From Megalobrama amblycephala (lineage: Eukaryota > Chordata > Actinopteri > Cypriniformes > Xenocyprididae), in assembly GCF_018812025.1 (NCBI RefSeq), contig NC_063044.1, positions 40,834,243 to 40,898,242 on the forward strand: 64,000 nucleotides of DNA. Direction: 5' to 3'. This document shows positions 12,812 to 23,400 of this stretch, piece by piece (positions within the stretch are counted from its first letter, which is position 1; each line of letters starts with the position of its first letter). A program made the translations under genes and the position numbers. The notes beneath the pieces are model-generated. The model made no database searches. It was not told the DNA's origin and saw only the letters and a list, made by a program, of their open reading frames with translations.

Positions 12812-13037
12812 ATGTTTGGCACTGGGCATTTGGTGTCTCCTCTTTCTTCTGCAGTTTTCCACTCTTCGGCTGCACACTTCTTCCCAGCGTTCCCCAGCAG
12901 GTTGAGCTCACCACAGATCCTCATCCCCGGGCCTCTGTTCAGCTACGAGCTCCTGCGCAGTTACCTGCAGCCTGAGCCCTGCAAACAGGCTCTGCTATTG
13001 GCCGCTCAGTCTGTAGGACACCATGCTGAGAATATCG
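12812..13037 (+). CDS. UNCX-like homeobox gene, coding exon 1
   Basis: Encodes residues 1-75 plus one base of codon 76. The donor is G|GTGAGC at 13038. The segment is hydrophobic and proline/serine rich, with a short motif [10 protein letters not shown] that could be an effector peptide, although it does not fit the eh1 consensus. An upstream non-coding exon cannot be excluded, because a pyrimidine-rich CTTCTGCAG lies just inside this exon. Confidence 0.75.
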
Positions 13038-13165
13038 GTGAGCTCAATGCAACTTATGGGTCATTTATGTTGTAACAACTAATATTTTATATGAAGTTTT
13101 CATTTGAGAGTGTATATATATATAATGTATAATGTATAATATGTGTGTGTATATATATAATATAC

Positions 13166-13247
<82 letters not shown>

Positions 13248-15707
13248 CACACATACATATATACAGTACATATATATATATATATACATATTAGTACAAC
13301 CTGCCTGTCATGTTTTGTGATAATGACTGTCCTACTGTACATTTTCCCACTTGCTACAAGATAAATAAATATATGTGTATGAAATATTTATTTTGCGTTG
13401 AAATCACTTTATTATGTGCGACGACAGAGGCCACATAGTGATACGAGAGACATTTAGGAAATTGATTGCCTACAGCAGCAATCAATTATACAGTTTAATA
13501 AATATTTGACCGCAGAACCGTAACTGACTAATCAGAATCAAGTATGCCAGAGAGCTGTGTAATAAAATATATAAATAATATATGTGTAATAAAATATGTA
13601 AATAAAACCTTTGAGATAAGATTGCTCTCTTATATAAGCTTGTGTTGTGTGGGGGAAAGCTTTGACTAGTGAGGTATAGCTTTGGGAGTTGTATATTTAT
13701 TTAGGTGAGTTGCTCTTAATAATACATATGTGTAGCGTTTATTAAGAGAGGCCATTTGTAAATCATATTCTCATAATTGTCCATCCTCATTTTACAGCAT
13801 TTAATAGGATTCAAAATGTTTACAAAGGATTGGCTAACAGCTCGTAACTAACAATCAATTATCCGGCTCTGCTGAAGAGGGCTTAATGAACGCTGCGCTA
13901 ATTATCCAATCTAGAGCCATTAGTTCCTTGTCAGCCTCTGGCAATTGTCTAATTGGTGGCTGCGATGTGGCTTCCAGATGAACCCCGGCCAGTGAAGCAG
14001 CGGCGAGCTCGGGCCAACTACAGCAGCTGGCAGCTGGAAGAGCTGGAGAAGGCCTTCGAGAGCACCCACTACCCAGACGTCTTCATGAGAGAAGCCCTGG
14101 CCCTCAGACTCGACCTGATTGAGGCCAGAGTGCAGGTCGCCCTCGCTCTGCTCTCTTTGACTGCTGTGACTCACGGAATAATATGAATTTTAGATAAATA
14201 TTTATCTGAACCACTGCTAAGATTTTATTTTTAATTGTAATTTCTTTAGCTTTTTGTTTTATTTTCACAAAATTTTAAGCATTGTTCTGGTTCAACGTTC
14301 AAAGTGCTTGGTTTTTCCCTCAACATTTTTAGCGAGGAGATGCTATAGTGACATGATAACATTGTAAAAACTTCTAAAAATACAATAATTAATATTTATT
14401 ACACTATTAAAATGCACTTTTTATATTTTTACTTTTTTTTTTCTACTAAACATACTTAAAATATATTCATTTTTAATATTAGTATTGACTAAAAATTAAA
14501 AAAAAACTACTTGAAAGGCAAAACTAGAGAAAGAAAAAAATTCTTAATGAATTTTGACTGAAAATCCTTAAAATAATACTTAAAACTGAACACTGAAAAA
14601 AAATTAACTTAAAATAAAAAAAATAAAAAAAAATTATGACATAAGAAATATGTACTTAAGAAGTAAAACTGTGAAAAGGAAGAAAAAAAAGTCTTAATGA
14701 GTTTTTTAATTTTTCTTCAATTAAAAATAGTCATTTTTATTTTCTTCTACTAAAAATACTTAAAATAAGAAAAAATCTAAAATCTGGAAAAAAAATTAAT
14801 TTTGACTAAAAAAACTTGAAATAATAAATGAATACTGAAAAAACTAAAAACTTAAAATAATAGAAAAAAATCAAGTGTTTTGGTTTTCCTATTGATGTTT
14901 TAATTATTGTTTTTTTATTATTTTTTTCTACTAAATATTCTTAAAATAAGAAAAATCTACTTGAGAAGAAAATCAAGGGGGGGAAACTATTTTAATTTTC
15001 TTAATGAGTTTTAAATAATGATTTTTTTTTAATGAGTAATTTTTATATATATTTTTCAAGTAGGAAGAAAAAAAATCCAAAGCAAAGAGTAAAGATCATG
15101 ATTAAGTTTCTTTGAGTAGACTTATGTTGCTTTAAGAATTTTAAGGACCTTGTTTTATTTTTATTTTTACAGGAAAACAAAGAGATATTAATACTAATAT
15201 TGTAAATATTTGCATTATTTAATCTAACTCATATAATCTAAAAAAAGAAATGACAATATCTTTTTTCCTTTGTTCCTCTAGGTGTGGTTCCAAAACCGCA
15301 GGGCTAAAATGCGCAGACAGATGAAGCTTCAAAGCCAGGCAGGGGAACAGTGTGTCCAGCACGACAGTGACGACAGACAGATTGAGTCGTCCAGCAGGAA
15401 CACAGCTCCAGAGGTCCACAGCAGCAACAGCCCATGCTGTGACAGGAAACAGGACAGAGGAAGCCCCACTTGGCCCAAACCCTCCTCATCAGTTATTCAC
15501 AGCCCTGTAAGCGACGCGCTTCAGCGACCGAGAGATCAGGACGGGTCAGAGGTGCCCAGTGCGGAGGACTTCCGCTGCTGCAGCATTGCCAAACTGAGGG
15601 CGAAGGCCAGGGACTATGAAGCAGAGATCCACAGCACTGTGGCCAAGGCCAGCAGAGAGAGGCAGCTGAAGACACGGGTATCTGCCACAGTCCTGGACAG
15701 AGACTGA
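12812..15707 (+). CDS. Divergent UNCX/Unc-4-like Paired-class homeobox gene with OAR-like motif, 3 coding exons
   Basis: Predicted nuclear sequence-specific transcription factor. The joined exons 12812-13037, 13978-14135 and 15282-15707 give 810 nt and 269 residues, with matching splice phases (1, then 0) and GT-AG ends. The ATG at 12812 is chosen because an in-frame TGA lies only four codons upstream (12800-12802). The homeodomain occupies about residues 83-142: helix 1 [10 protein letters not shown], then [17 protein letters not shown], then helix 3 VWFQNRRAK with Q at homeodomain position 50 and N at 51. [17 protein letters not shown] is typical of UNCX/Unc-4. Unusual residues are Y for F at position 8 and M for W/F at position 56. 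Near residue 229 [16 protein letters not shown] resembles the OAR motif of Paired-class proteins. The N-terminal 75 residues match no family I know. The intron after homeodomain position 46 is common in this class. Assignment to the class is secure; the exact ortholog is not, so no symbol is given. Confidence 0.88.
13117..13287. repeat. (TA)n / (TG)n microsatellite in homeobox intron 1
   Basis: Long (AT)n tract, roughly 75 bp uninterrupted at 13165-13238 and flanked by ACAC and TGTG runs. It begins 79 nt after exon 1. Confidence 0.95.
13288..13977 (+). other. Homeobox gene intron 1, 3' part
   Basis: No coding. The last 180 bp before the exon 2 acceptor (ATCAATTATCCGGCTC, GCGCTAATTATCCAAT, GTCTAATTGG) are TAAT-rich and non-repetitive, suggesting an intronic conserved element. 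Confidence 0.4.
13978..14135 (+). CDS. UNCX-like homeobox gene, coding exon 2 (homeodomain N-terminal arm to start of helix 3)
   Basis: Follows acceptor CTTCCAG at 13977 and ends at CAG|GTCGCC. The spliced codon G|AT gives Asp76. It carries homeodomain positions 1-46, including the basic arm QRRARAN and the helix 1 and helix 2 core residues. Confidence 0.9.
14370..15080 (+). repeat. Degenerate long-period A/T-rich repeat filling homeobox intron 2
   Basis: Recurrent phrases appear at intervals: TTCTACTAAAxATACTTAAAAT at about 14442, 14740 and 14927, and CTTGA-GAAG-AAAA with CTTAATGA(G/A)TTTT at about 14508, 14655 and 14960. This is an irregular repeat of about 200-300 bp period, heavily mutated. 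Confidence 0.55.
15282..15707 (+). CDS. UNCX-like homeobox gene, coding exon 3 (recognition helix, tail, OAR-like motif, stop)
   Basis: Follows acceptor CCTCTAG at 15281 in phase 0 and starts with VWFQNRRAK. The tail is serine, glutamine and acid rich. The OAR-like segment at residues 229-245 is followed by 24 residues and a TGA at 15705-15707. Confidence 0.9.
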   Translation: MWFQNRRAKMRRQMKLQSQAGEQCVQHDSDDRQIESSSRNTAPEVHSSNSPCCDRKQDRGSPTWPKPSSSVIHSPVSDALQRPRDQDGSEVPSAEDFRCCSIAKLRAKARDYEAEIHSTVAKASRERQLKTRVSATVLDRD

Positions 15708-16172
15708 AGCAGCTGTGGCCATCATCCATTACCTCACTCAAATCCCATTCAGTTCATTATTTATTATTATGCACAATTACACACTCAATGAGGTTAAACA
15801 ATGTGACTGAAAAAAGCAAACAGAAATTTCACCACTCTATTTTGTTCTCAGATTGTCATGATCAGTGTTGGGGGTGACGTATTACAAGTAACTTGAGTTA
15901 CGTAATCAGATTACTTTTATCAAGTAACTAGTAAAGTAATGCATTACTTTTAAATTTACAACAAAATATCTGAGATACTTTTTTAAAAAAGTAATGCAAG
16001 TTTTTCACATGTATTGACTGACAGCTCTCCTGTCCCCATGTTGAGATAAATCGGGTGTAAGAGGTGTTGTGTGTGAACATGATGCTTATGGTTATTGTAG
16101 TTCTAGACTAAATGTGAACAGGCATTTACTAATCTCACTTGCACAAAAACAGATTCAGTATTCCTCAAAATG

Positions 16173-16178
16173 AATAAA
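16173..16178 (+). terminator. Candidate polyadenylation signal of the homeobox gene, inside a hAT element
   Basis: First AATAAA after the homeobox stop codon (466 nt downstream); another lies at 16607-16612. Both are inside the transposon copy 15863-17495. Confidence 0.3.
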
Positions 16179-16329
16179 AACAGTAAAATGCAAACTCAGA
16201 ATATTATGCAGAACTGCAATAATTATGTTAAAGGTGCAGTATGTAAGAATTCTGTCCACTAGAGGTCGCTAGAGACCTATTCAAAACAAAAGCGTAGCTT
16301 GATGACGGCAAATTTTTATTTTTTAATTT

Positions 16330-16517
16330 AAAGGGGATTTAAAGGGGCCGCAGCATAAAATCGGCGCGTTTATAATGATGCCCCAAAATAGGCAGTTAAA
16401 AAAATTAATAAAAAAAAAATCTATGGGGTATTTTGATCTGAAACTTCACAGACACATTCAGGGGACACCTTAGACTTATATTACATCTTTTAAAAGCATA
16501 ATCTAGGGCACCTTTAA
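16330..16517. mobile_element. Short GGGCACCTTTAA-family fragment nested in hAT copy 2
   Basis: Nearly the same 180-bp segment as at 42470-42643, running from GGGGCCGCAGCATAAAATCG to CTAGGGCACCTTTAA. Confidence 0.75.
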
Positions 16518-17503
16518 ATGCTGAATGGCTTGTGTTGATAAATGGCATGCAATTCATTTTAAAATGTATTGTATGATGGAGAAAATGCTGTATTACTGTT
16601 ACTAAAAATAAAGCTGCATCTGATTATGCTATGTTAGCTACTTCACAAAATAGTGTTTTTCTCGAAGGCATGGTAAAGCATGGTACTCGCAAAAAAAAAA
16701 TCAAGAAAATTAGATTTAAACAATAAGACTAAATGTGTTGAGCTATATAACAATAATTCGTTTTCTGTCTATAAACGTAACCAAACAGTTGTTCCCTTGT
16801 CTATTAAAACATGTAATATGTTAAAGCGTCTTTGGTGTTTCCATGGTTTCTACAAAATAAAATGCAATTGACAGGCGACTCCTCACACGTCCCGGAGCCT
16901 TGGTTAAAATTGCAATTTTCTCACGATTTACAAATAGTTGGAAACATTTGGGATATTGTAAGTACTCAAGTGAACAAAATATATAACACTGGCCTAGTGG
17001 TATTTGGATATTTTACTGCAAAAATATTACATATTGCACCTTTAAATAATACAAATACTTTATGTATTTAATCTCACTTTATTAACCAATGTATTTGCTG
17101 TTGACCTTCGATGATCCAATTCCACTATACTAAAAAGCTGACTTGAGATAAACATCATACAACAAACTTCAGTGTCCTTTTCTTCTTTAATCCAGAATGG
17201 CAGCACAGCTAAAAGGTTTGTTTGAGCTGCGCCCTCTACTGTACAGGTGTGAAATTGCATTTCCTTCAGCCTGAGGCTTATTGATTTCACTTTTGGTGTG
17301 AAAGGCCCTTTACATTTGCCAAAACTTTTTGTTGTTGTTGTTATTAAAAAAACAAACAGCCCAGCACAGGTGAGAAAAAGTAACGTAATGCATTACTTTC
17401 CATAAAAAGTAACTAAGTAATGCAATTAGTTACTTTTTTAGAAAGTAATACAAAATTATAAAGCATTACTAAAAAAGTAACTTTCCCCAACACTGGTCAC
17501 GAT

Positions 17504-19330
17504 GTCATGTATTATGTATTATTTTTAGTTGGTCAGCAGTGTTGCATGTATTTTGTAAAATGTGCAAATACTACATACTAGTTTTGTTTTACTTTTTTGA
17601 CTACAGACACATGTGAGGTTTATTATTCATTTTAGGTTTTTTAATTTCGTATTTTTATTTGAAGTATTTAATGTTCTTTGATTATTATGATTAGCAACAA
17701 TTCATACACAGCCTTTAAATCTTTTTGTTTGTTTGCTTCACTTTATGCCTACATCTACACAGATAACAATGTTTTCTCAAATGTTGTTGGACTGACAGCT
17801 ATAGAGTGAAGAAGAAAAACTATAAGAGGAAACTCTTAGTGATCTCACCGATGGCCAGCTCTTCTATCAGCTATCCTGTTACCCTGTGTGGAAACACAGG
17901 ATGTCTGCAAGCTGCCACAAGCCCTCCATAAACACAATGGGATGACTGAAAAAATGCCTGTCTTTTCTAACAAATGCTTTTTAAAGATTTCAACACACTT
18001 TTTTTTTTTGTATGTATGAAACAACAAAATTCCAAGGCACTTACATGGTTAAGCATAGAAGGCCTTTAATAAATTAAGCTAAATCATTAAAACATTAAAA
18101 AATTGTTTCAGCTTGATACAGCCTTCCACAGGATAGACTGTTTTATGTATATTTTTCCACAATAGATACTGATTGTGCTCGTATAATTATTGCATGCTTT
18201 TGGAAATCACCTTTATCCCATGTTTCATGCTTAGCATGCTTTTTAAGAAAATCTGCTACTTAAATACACTTCAGACAAGTCCTGGGAAATGTTTGTTCAG
18301 GGCTGCGACCCTTGGGAACAATATAACTTCTGAACTGCAGGACCCTGCTGGTATATTTGAAAATGTGGACACTGCACCTGTTCCATGTCAAATGAATTTA
18401 AAGGTCCTCAATAAGGGAATTTCCTGAGGGATCAGCAGAATTGCAAAGTCAGCTTCATGCAGTGTTTGTGCAACCAAAGCCCTTGTTGAAGAGCCAGCAA
18501 TTGCATTTGTCTTTAGGTCATTGGTTCTCTGAGCCAGTGTGGCGTAAGAGTGCCCTCCTCTGGGCAACAAGGTCCTCTTGAGTTTAAGCAAGTCTGTTTG
18601 ATCAGAACAGTCATTACTCTGTCTATTGGAATATCACGCATGTGAAATCTGGGAGAGGATTTAAAATGTAACAGGTAGCTCAGATTGTCACAGCTTCATC
18701 ATACTCAGGTTTCTGTCTTTCTGAAGTTCGGTGTCAAGCTATAAATAATCCCATTGATTCTGCGCCCATCCACAACTTGAGATGCTCACTTGAGTCTAAC
18801 TTAAAACCATCAGAGGAGGTGGATCATCTGAAATTACACTGAAAACAATCTCTCTGCCTTGGGACAGCTGAATGCTGCTGCTATTTCTGTCCACACAAGG
18901 ATTATATACATCCTGGACATCAACACATATACATATAAATTGTGTATTATGTTTATTAAATAAGGTTTAGACCATTTTAAGCAAAAGATATGTTATATTA
19001 TTGTTAAAGTACAACAAGATCTCTTCATTGCAGGGAGCTGAATGTTAAAGGGTTTTTGCTTTGTTTTTCATCAGGGTTTATATATACGCCTATGCAAATG
19101 AGATGGGCAGTCTGGCCTTGTTAAGAGGCCATTGTAAACATTCATATTCATGCTCTAATAATCTGAATTTATGCTAATGGTTGTAAACATCTTCTGCTGC
19201 CCCCTGTGGTTTCATCCTAAACACATTCCACGTTGTTTACACTGCCTGTATCATAAAAATATGGGCCATTCTTGTTATGAAGTACCTCTTGAAAAAATTA
19301 ATGTGCTTTTGTTAGATTTATTTAAGGAAA

Positions 19331-19403
<73 letters not shown>

Positions 19404-20099
19404 AATACACCAGGCTTTCAGATATATATAGTCTGGTTGAGCTGAAGCACAGAAACTTTATTAATTATAACATTTTTTTACACAGAATTATCAGGAAAAG
19501 CAAATTATAACACGAAAGGTGGTTGATCAATATATACTGCAATTCGTTTTTTCAGTTGCTTAAAGGATTGAAATAAATTTCATTTTCAAAATAATTTGTA
19601 ATAGCCACAAAACTTTAAAAAATATACCTAATTACCTATAGCCTAGGCTAATTAAAAATATAATTACATAAAAATGTCTTTGTTTTGCATAAAAACACCA
19701 AGCTTAACAAACTTTGTTAGTCAAAATAATATGTATTCATAAAATTGAAACATTTTAATTTGAATGATTTTATATATAACTTGACAGTTTTTTCATGTTA
19801 GTTAAATGATTTTAAATTTACCCCATTTTAACCTTTTTTAATTTTATGACAAAAGAACAATTTCTATCCTTATATCCTTTTCCACTGTAGGTATTCCACT
19901 TGACTGCAACAGCATTACTGGATTGGCACATACATTAATGTAGGCCTTAATTTCATCGCATTCCGCAAGTCTTTTTTTAAAAGAACATGCTTGTCATATT
20001 AAACAGATACATCAACGACCGAAAAAGAAGAAATTAAGCATTTAGCGTTTAATTATTGATGATTTGAGGCTCCTCCCCCTTAATTTCTTCTATTCCACA
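17504..20099. other. Spacer between the homeobox gene and micall2
   Basis: No supported gene. Mostly AT-rich unique sequence with one large microsatellite. Chance frames of 60-84 codons have no domain or splice support. Confidence 0.5.
19333..19400. repeat. (TA)n microsatellite
   Basis: About 33 uninterrupted TA dinucleotides. Confidence 0.95.
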
Positions 20100-20322
20100 G
20101 GTGCCGCGCGCTGCTCTGCTGCAGTGAACAGATCTGAGGAGACGCACGCCGGTTTCAGCTCACAACCGCTTCAACTCTTTTACTCTCTTTCACTGTGACT
20201 TTCCGCACTTTCTCCGCAGTCATTTTCGTCGACGCTCCGTTATTTCGTCGAACAAACGCCGTCTTTCATTTACAAGCCATTCTATCCCGTGTTTTGGCAG
20301 TAAGTAAGGGCGTTTGGAGAGG
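20100..20322 (+). promoter_or_regulatory. micall2: Probable micall2 promoter-proximal region and 5' UTR
   Basis: Base composition rises sharply in GC and CpG compared with the AT-rich DNA upstream, and the stretch ends at the micall2 ATG. No TATA box stands out at a fitting distance. A perfect donor-like CA|GTAAGT sits at 20300, 23 nt before the ATG. The transcription start cannot be placed from sequence alone. Confidence 0.5.
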
Positions 20323-20465
20323 ATGGCGGCTATCAAGGCGCTCCAGCAGTGGTGTAAGATTCAGTGCGATGGATACAGAGACGTGACCATCAGCAACATG
20401 AGCACATCGTTCAGAGATGGACTGGCCTTCTGCGCTCTCATCCACAAGTTCAGACCGGACCTAAT
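20323..20465 (+). CDS. micall2: micall2 coding exon 1 (CH domain, residues 1-47)
   Basis: The start ATG is followed by [11 protein letters not shown]. The exon ends at CTAAT|GTAAGA (phase 2) and holds the conserved [19 protein letters not shown] core of type-2 CH domains. Confidence 0.95.
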
Positions 20466-23400
20466 GTAAGAGTCGTTTATTTATAAGTTGTTAACTTAAT
20501 ATATGAGAGTAGGGTAACAAACAGGTGTTTATGGGAATAAAATTGTGTAACTCAAAGATGATAGGCAAATATTTAACCAACAAGAGTTTTAAAAGTAGTG
20601 TGGAATGTTTATACTTCTGGTGTGGTTTATAGCAATTATATGCAAAAAAGTATTTGGACATTTACATTTGAATCCATGTCAGGTCACAATTAAGACAAAG
20701 TATTTGGACACTTTGTGGAACATGTTCAAATCTGATGAGCTGCTCCTGTAGTTACTGTGAACTTGAGGAGAACTGACTTCATACATCCACTTGAGTGGCA
20801 GAAGAAAGTGGCAAAGAAAAGTTAGTACACTCTAGCATTGTTTGTTTACAGGGTAAAATGAAGTGTTGTTTGTCAGTTTTTAAAGGATTAGTTCACTTTC
20901 AAATGAAAATTAGCCCAAGCTTTACTCGCCCTCAAGCCATCCTAGGTGTCTATGACTTTCTTCTTTTGTATCTGAGCTTTATGATGGCAGTGAGCGATAC
21001 CAACAAATATGAGCTGAAGAAAGTGCTTCCAACCACATCCATCATATCCTTCTGAAGTGAAACGTGTTTGTGTGAAAAAAAAAAAATTCCATATTTAACA
21101 AGTTATGAAGTAAAATAACTAGCGTCCGCCAGATCGCCTTCCGTATTCAAGTTACGAAGAAAGTGTAAACTGGCGTCGCTTTTTCCGTAAGTTGAATAAG
21201 GAAGGTGTAGGACATAGCGTAAGCTTTTTGAACTGTGAGAGTTTTACACTTTCTTAAGAGATTTTACTTCATAACTTGTTAAATATGGATTTTTTTTTTT
21301 TTTTACACAAACGCATCGCTTCACTTCAGAAGGCCTTTATTAACCGGTAACACTTTACAATAAAGTTCATTCATTTGTTGACATTAGTTAATGTATTAAC
21401 TAACGTAAACCAACCATGAGCAATACATTTGTTACCTTATTTACTAATCTTTGTTAACGTTAGTTAATGAAAATAGTAGTTCATTGTTTGTTTGTTAGTT
21501 CACAGTGCATTAACTAATGTTAACAAGATTTTAGTAATGTATTAGTAAATGTTGAAATTAACATTAACAAAGATTAATAAATGCTGTAGAAGTGCAGTTC
21601 ATGTTAACTAATGTAGTTAACTAATGTTAACTAATGAACCTTATTGTAAAGTGTTACCCATTAACCCCTTGGAACCGTGTGGAGTATGTTTATGATGGAT
21701 GGATGTGGATGGAGACACTTTCTTCAGCTCATACTCGTTGATCCCGTTCACTGGCATTGTAAAGCTCGGATGCGTCAGGATATTTATTAATATTTCTCAG
21801 ATTGTGTTCATCAGAAAGAAGAAAGTCATAAACACCTAGGATGGCGTGAGTGTGAGTAAAACGTGTGGTAATTTTTATTTTAAAGTGAACTAATCCTTTA
21901 AGTATGTAGCTGAATTGTCCAAATTTCAGAGGCTAATTGAATTATGAGAGCAGATTCATGGGTAGTTGACATCCTGCAATCTAAAAATATTTTTTAAAGT
22001 GTTAAAGCAGCAGCTTTTATGACTTGATATTTAGAGACTACATGGAATAATATTTTAATGTAGTATATGTATTTTTCACATTTAAAGGACTATTTAAAAT
22101 GAACTAGTAAAGGCAAAAATGTAATACAAAAAAAAAAAATGATAAACTGACTAGTCAAGGGACCTGTCACACTATTACATTTAATTTGCAGTTTTGATGG
22201 TATTACACTTTGAAACTACACCTCCTCCTTTATTTCTGTGTGCTTCAACTTAATTTAGCATTTTACTGTAACGCTTCTCAAGGTGTCTATCTGGTGATTC
22301 ATGTCCTTGTTTTCTTTCAGAAACTTTGAGTCTCTCTCCAAAGACAATGTGTACTACAACAACAACTTGGTAAGTTATTGTGTTTGGCCTTGATCTTAGG
22401 AAACTACGACAGACTTGCCTCATGCAGAGTGACTCACTGCTTACGTTTCACAGGCAATTTTAGCTGTATCCTGTACAGATGTGTGTCTGCTACTGGCCTG
22501 GTTATGCGCACACTATTGAACTTTCTTTGAAAGACTTGTTTTTTTTTTTAAACATGTTTGTAACCCAGCTTTGTGTAGTTTGCAACATTCATGCATTGTT
22601 TCTTTTAATATTGACCTGAATAAGTGAGCTTGAGACCCTTTTCCCACAGCTTGTGAAATGCATGTGATCTAATTTTGCAGCATTCTCAAAAGAGACTTGT
22701 TGCTGCTGAATAAGAGTCTGTTTATGAGTCAAGTCTTGCAGCGATAGCTTTTTATCATGATAAAGATATCCTTCAAGTTCTGCAAAAAGTGTCTTTCAGC
22801 AAAACTGTCTTAAGTTTCAGACTTGTCATGTGTATTGACATATTTATTTATTTTAAAAATTCCACACTTTAAGCATTTTATCTGTCACAGGCAACTTTTA
22901 ATCTTCAATTTACTTGTGTATAACATAAGTCTGTTAGTGTATATTTCAAATGGAACATTGTATTTGAGTGTAGGCACACTGTCCGACCAGGACCGATGCC
23001 CTAATTATTTTTTTTTTCCCTGTCAGGAAGTGCTTATAAGACATGTGCCACAACTGGGACTTCGTCATAATGATGAGCTCTTTCTCTGGTTGCTTCCTCA
23101 GAGACTGTAGATTATAGGCCACACACTCCGAGATCTGTTACAAACCCTCGCCACTTCTATAGGAAGCGCACCGCTGTAGTTTGAACCCGAGCCTTTTGGA
23201 GTCTGTCCAGTTAATGCATTATAAAAAAGGGTGACAGTCATCTACAGGGCACCTGATCCTCTCCGTCAAGATTAACTTACCTCTGTTCTAGTACTGTCTT
23301 TACAAATGTTAGTTCATCAGTGAATTTAAACACCACAGAATGGCTGTTTTGCGAGTGTCCTTTGGTTAAACCCAGACAGTTTTTGCCTGAAATGTTTATT

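Larger units (their letters stand above)
15863..17495. mobile_element. Non-autonomous hAT element, CAGTGTTGGGGG family (copy 2, 1.63 kb)
   Basis: Ends CAGTGTTGGGGGTGACGTAT and AACTTTCCCCAACACTG, flanked by GTCATGAT/GTCACGAT (15855-15862, 17496-17503; 7 of 8 match). It is longer than copy 1 because of internal insertions: an AAGGTGCAGTATGTAAGAAT unit from 16231 and a fragment of the GGGCACCTTTAA family at about 16330-16517. Confidence 0.88.

Noticed and set aside
12850..12865. Splice acceptor CTTCTGCAG inside homeobox exon 1 as the true exon start
   Set aside because: The in-frame ATG at 12812 with a stop just upstream gives a simpler start; kept only as an alternative.
13100..13342. Frames of repeated Ile-Tyr
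   Set aside because: Translation of a (TA)n microsatellite.
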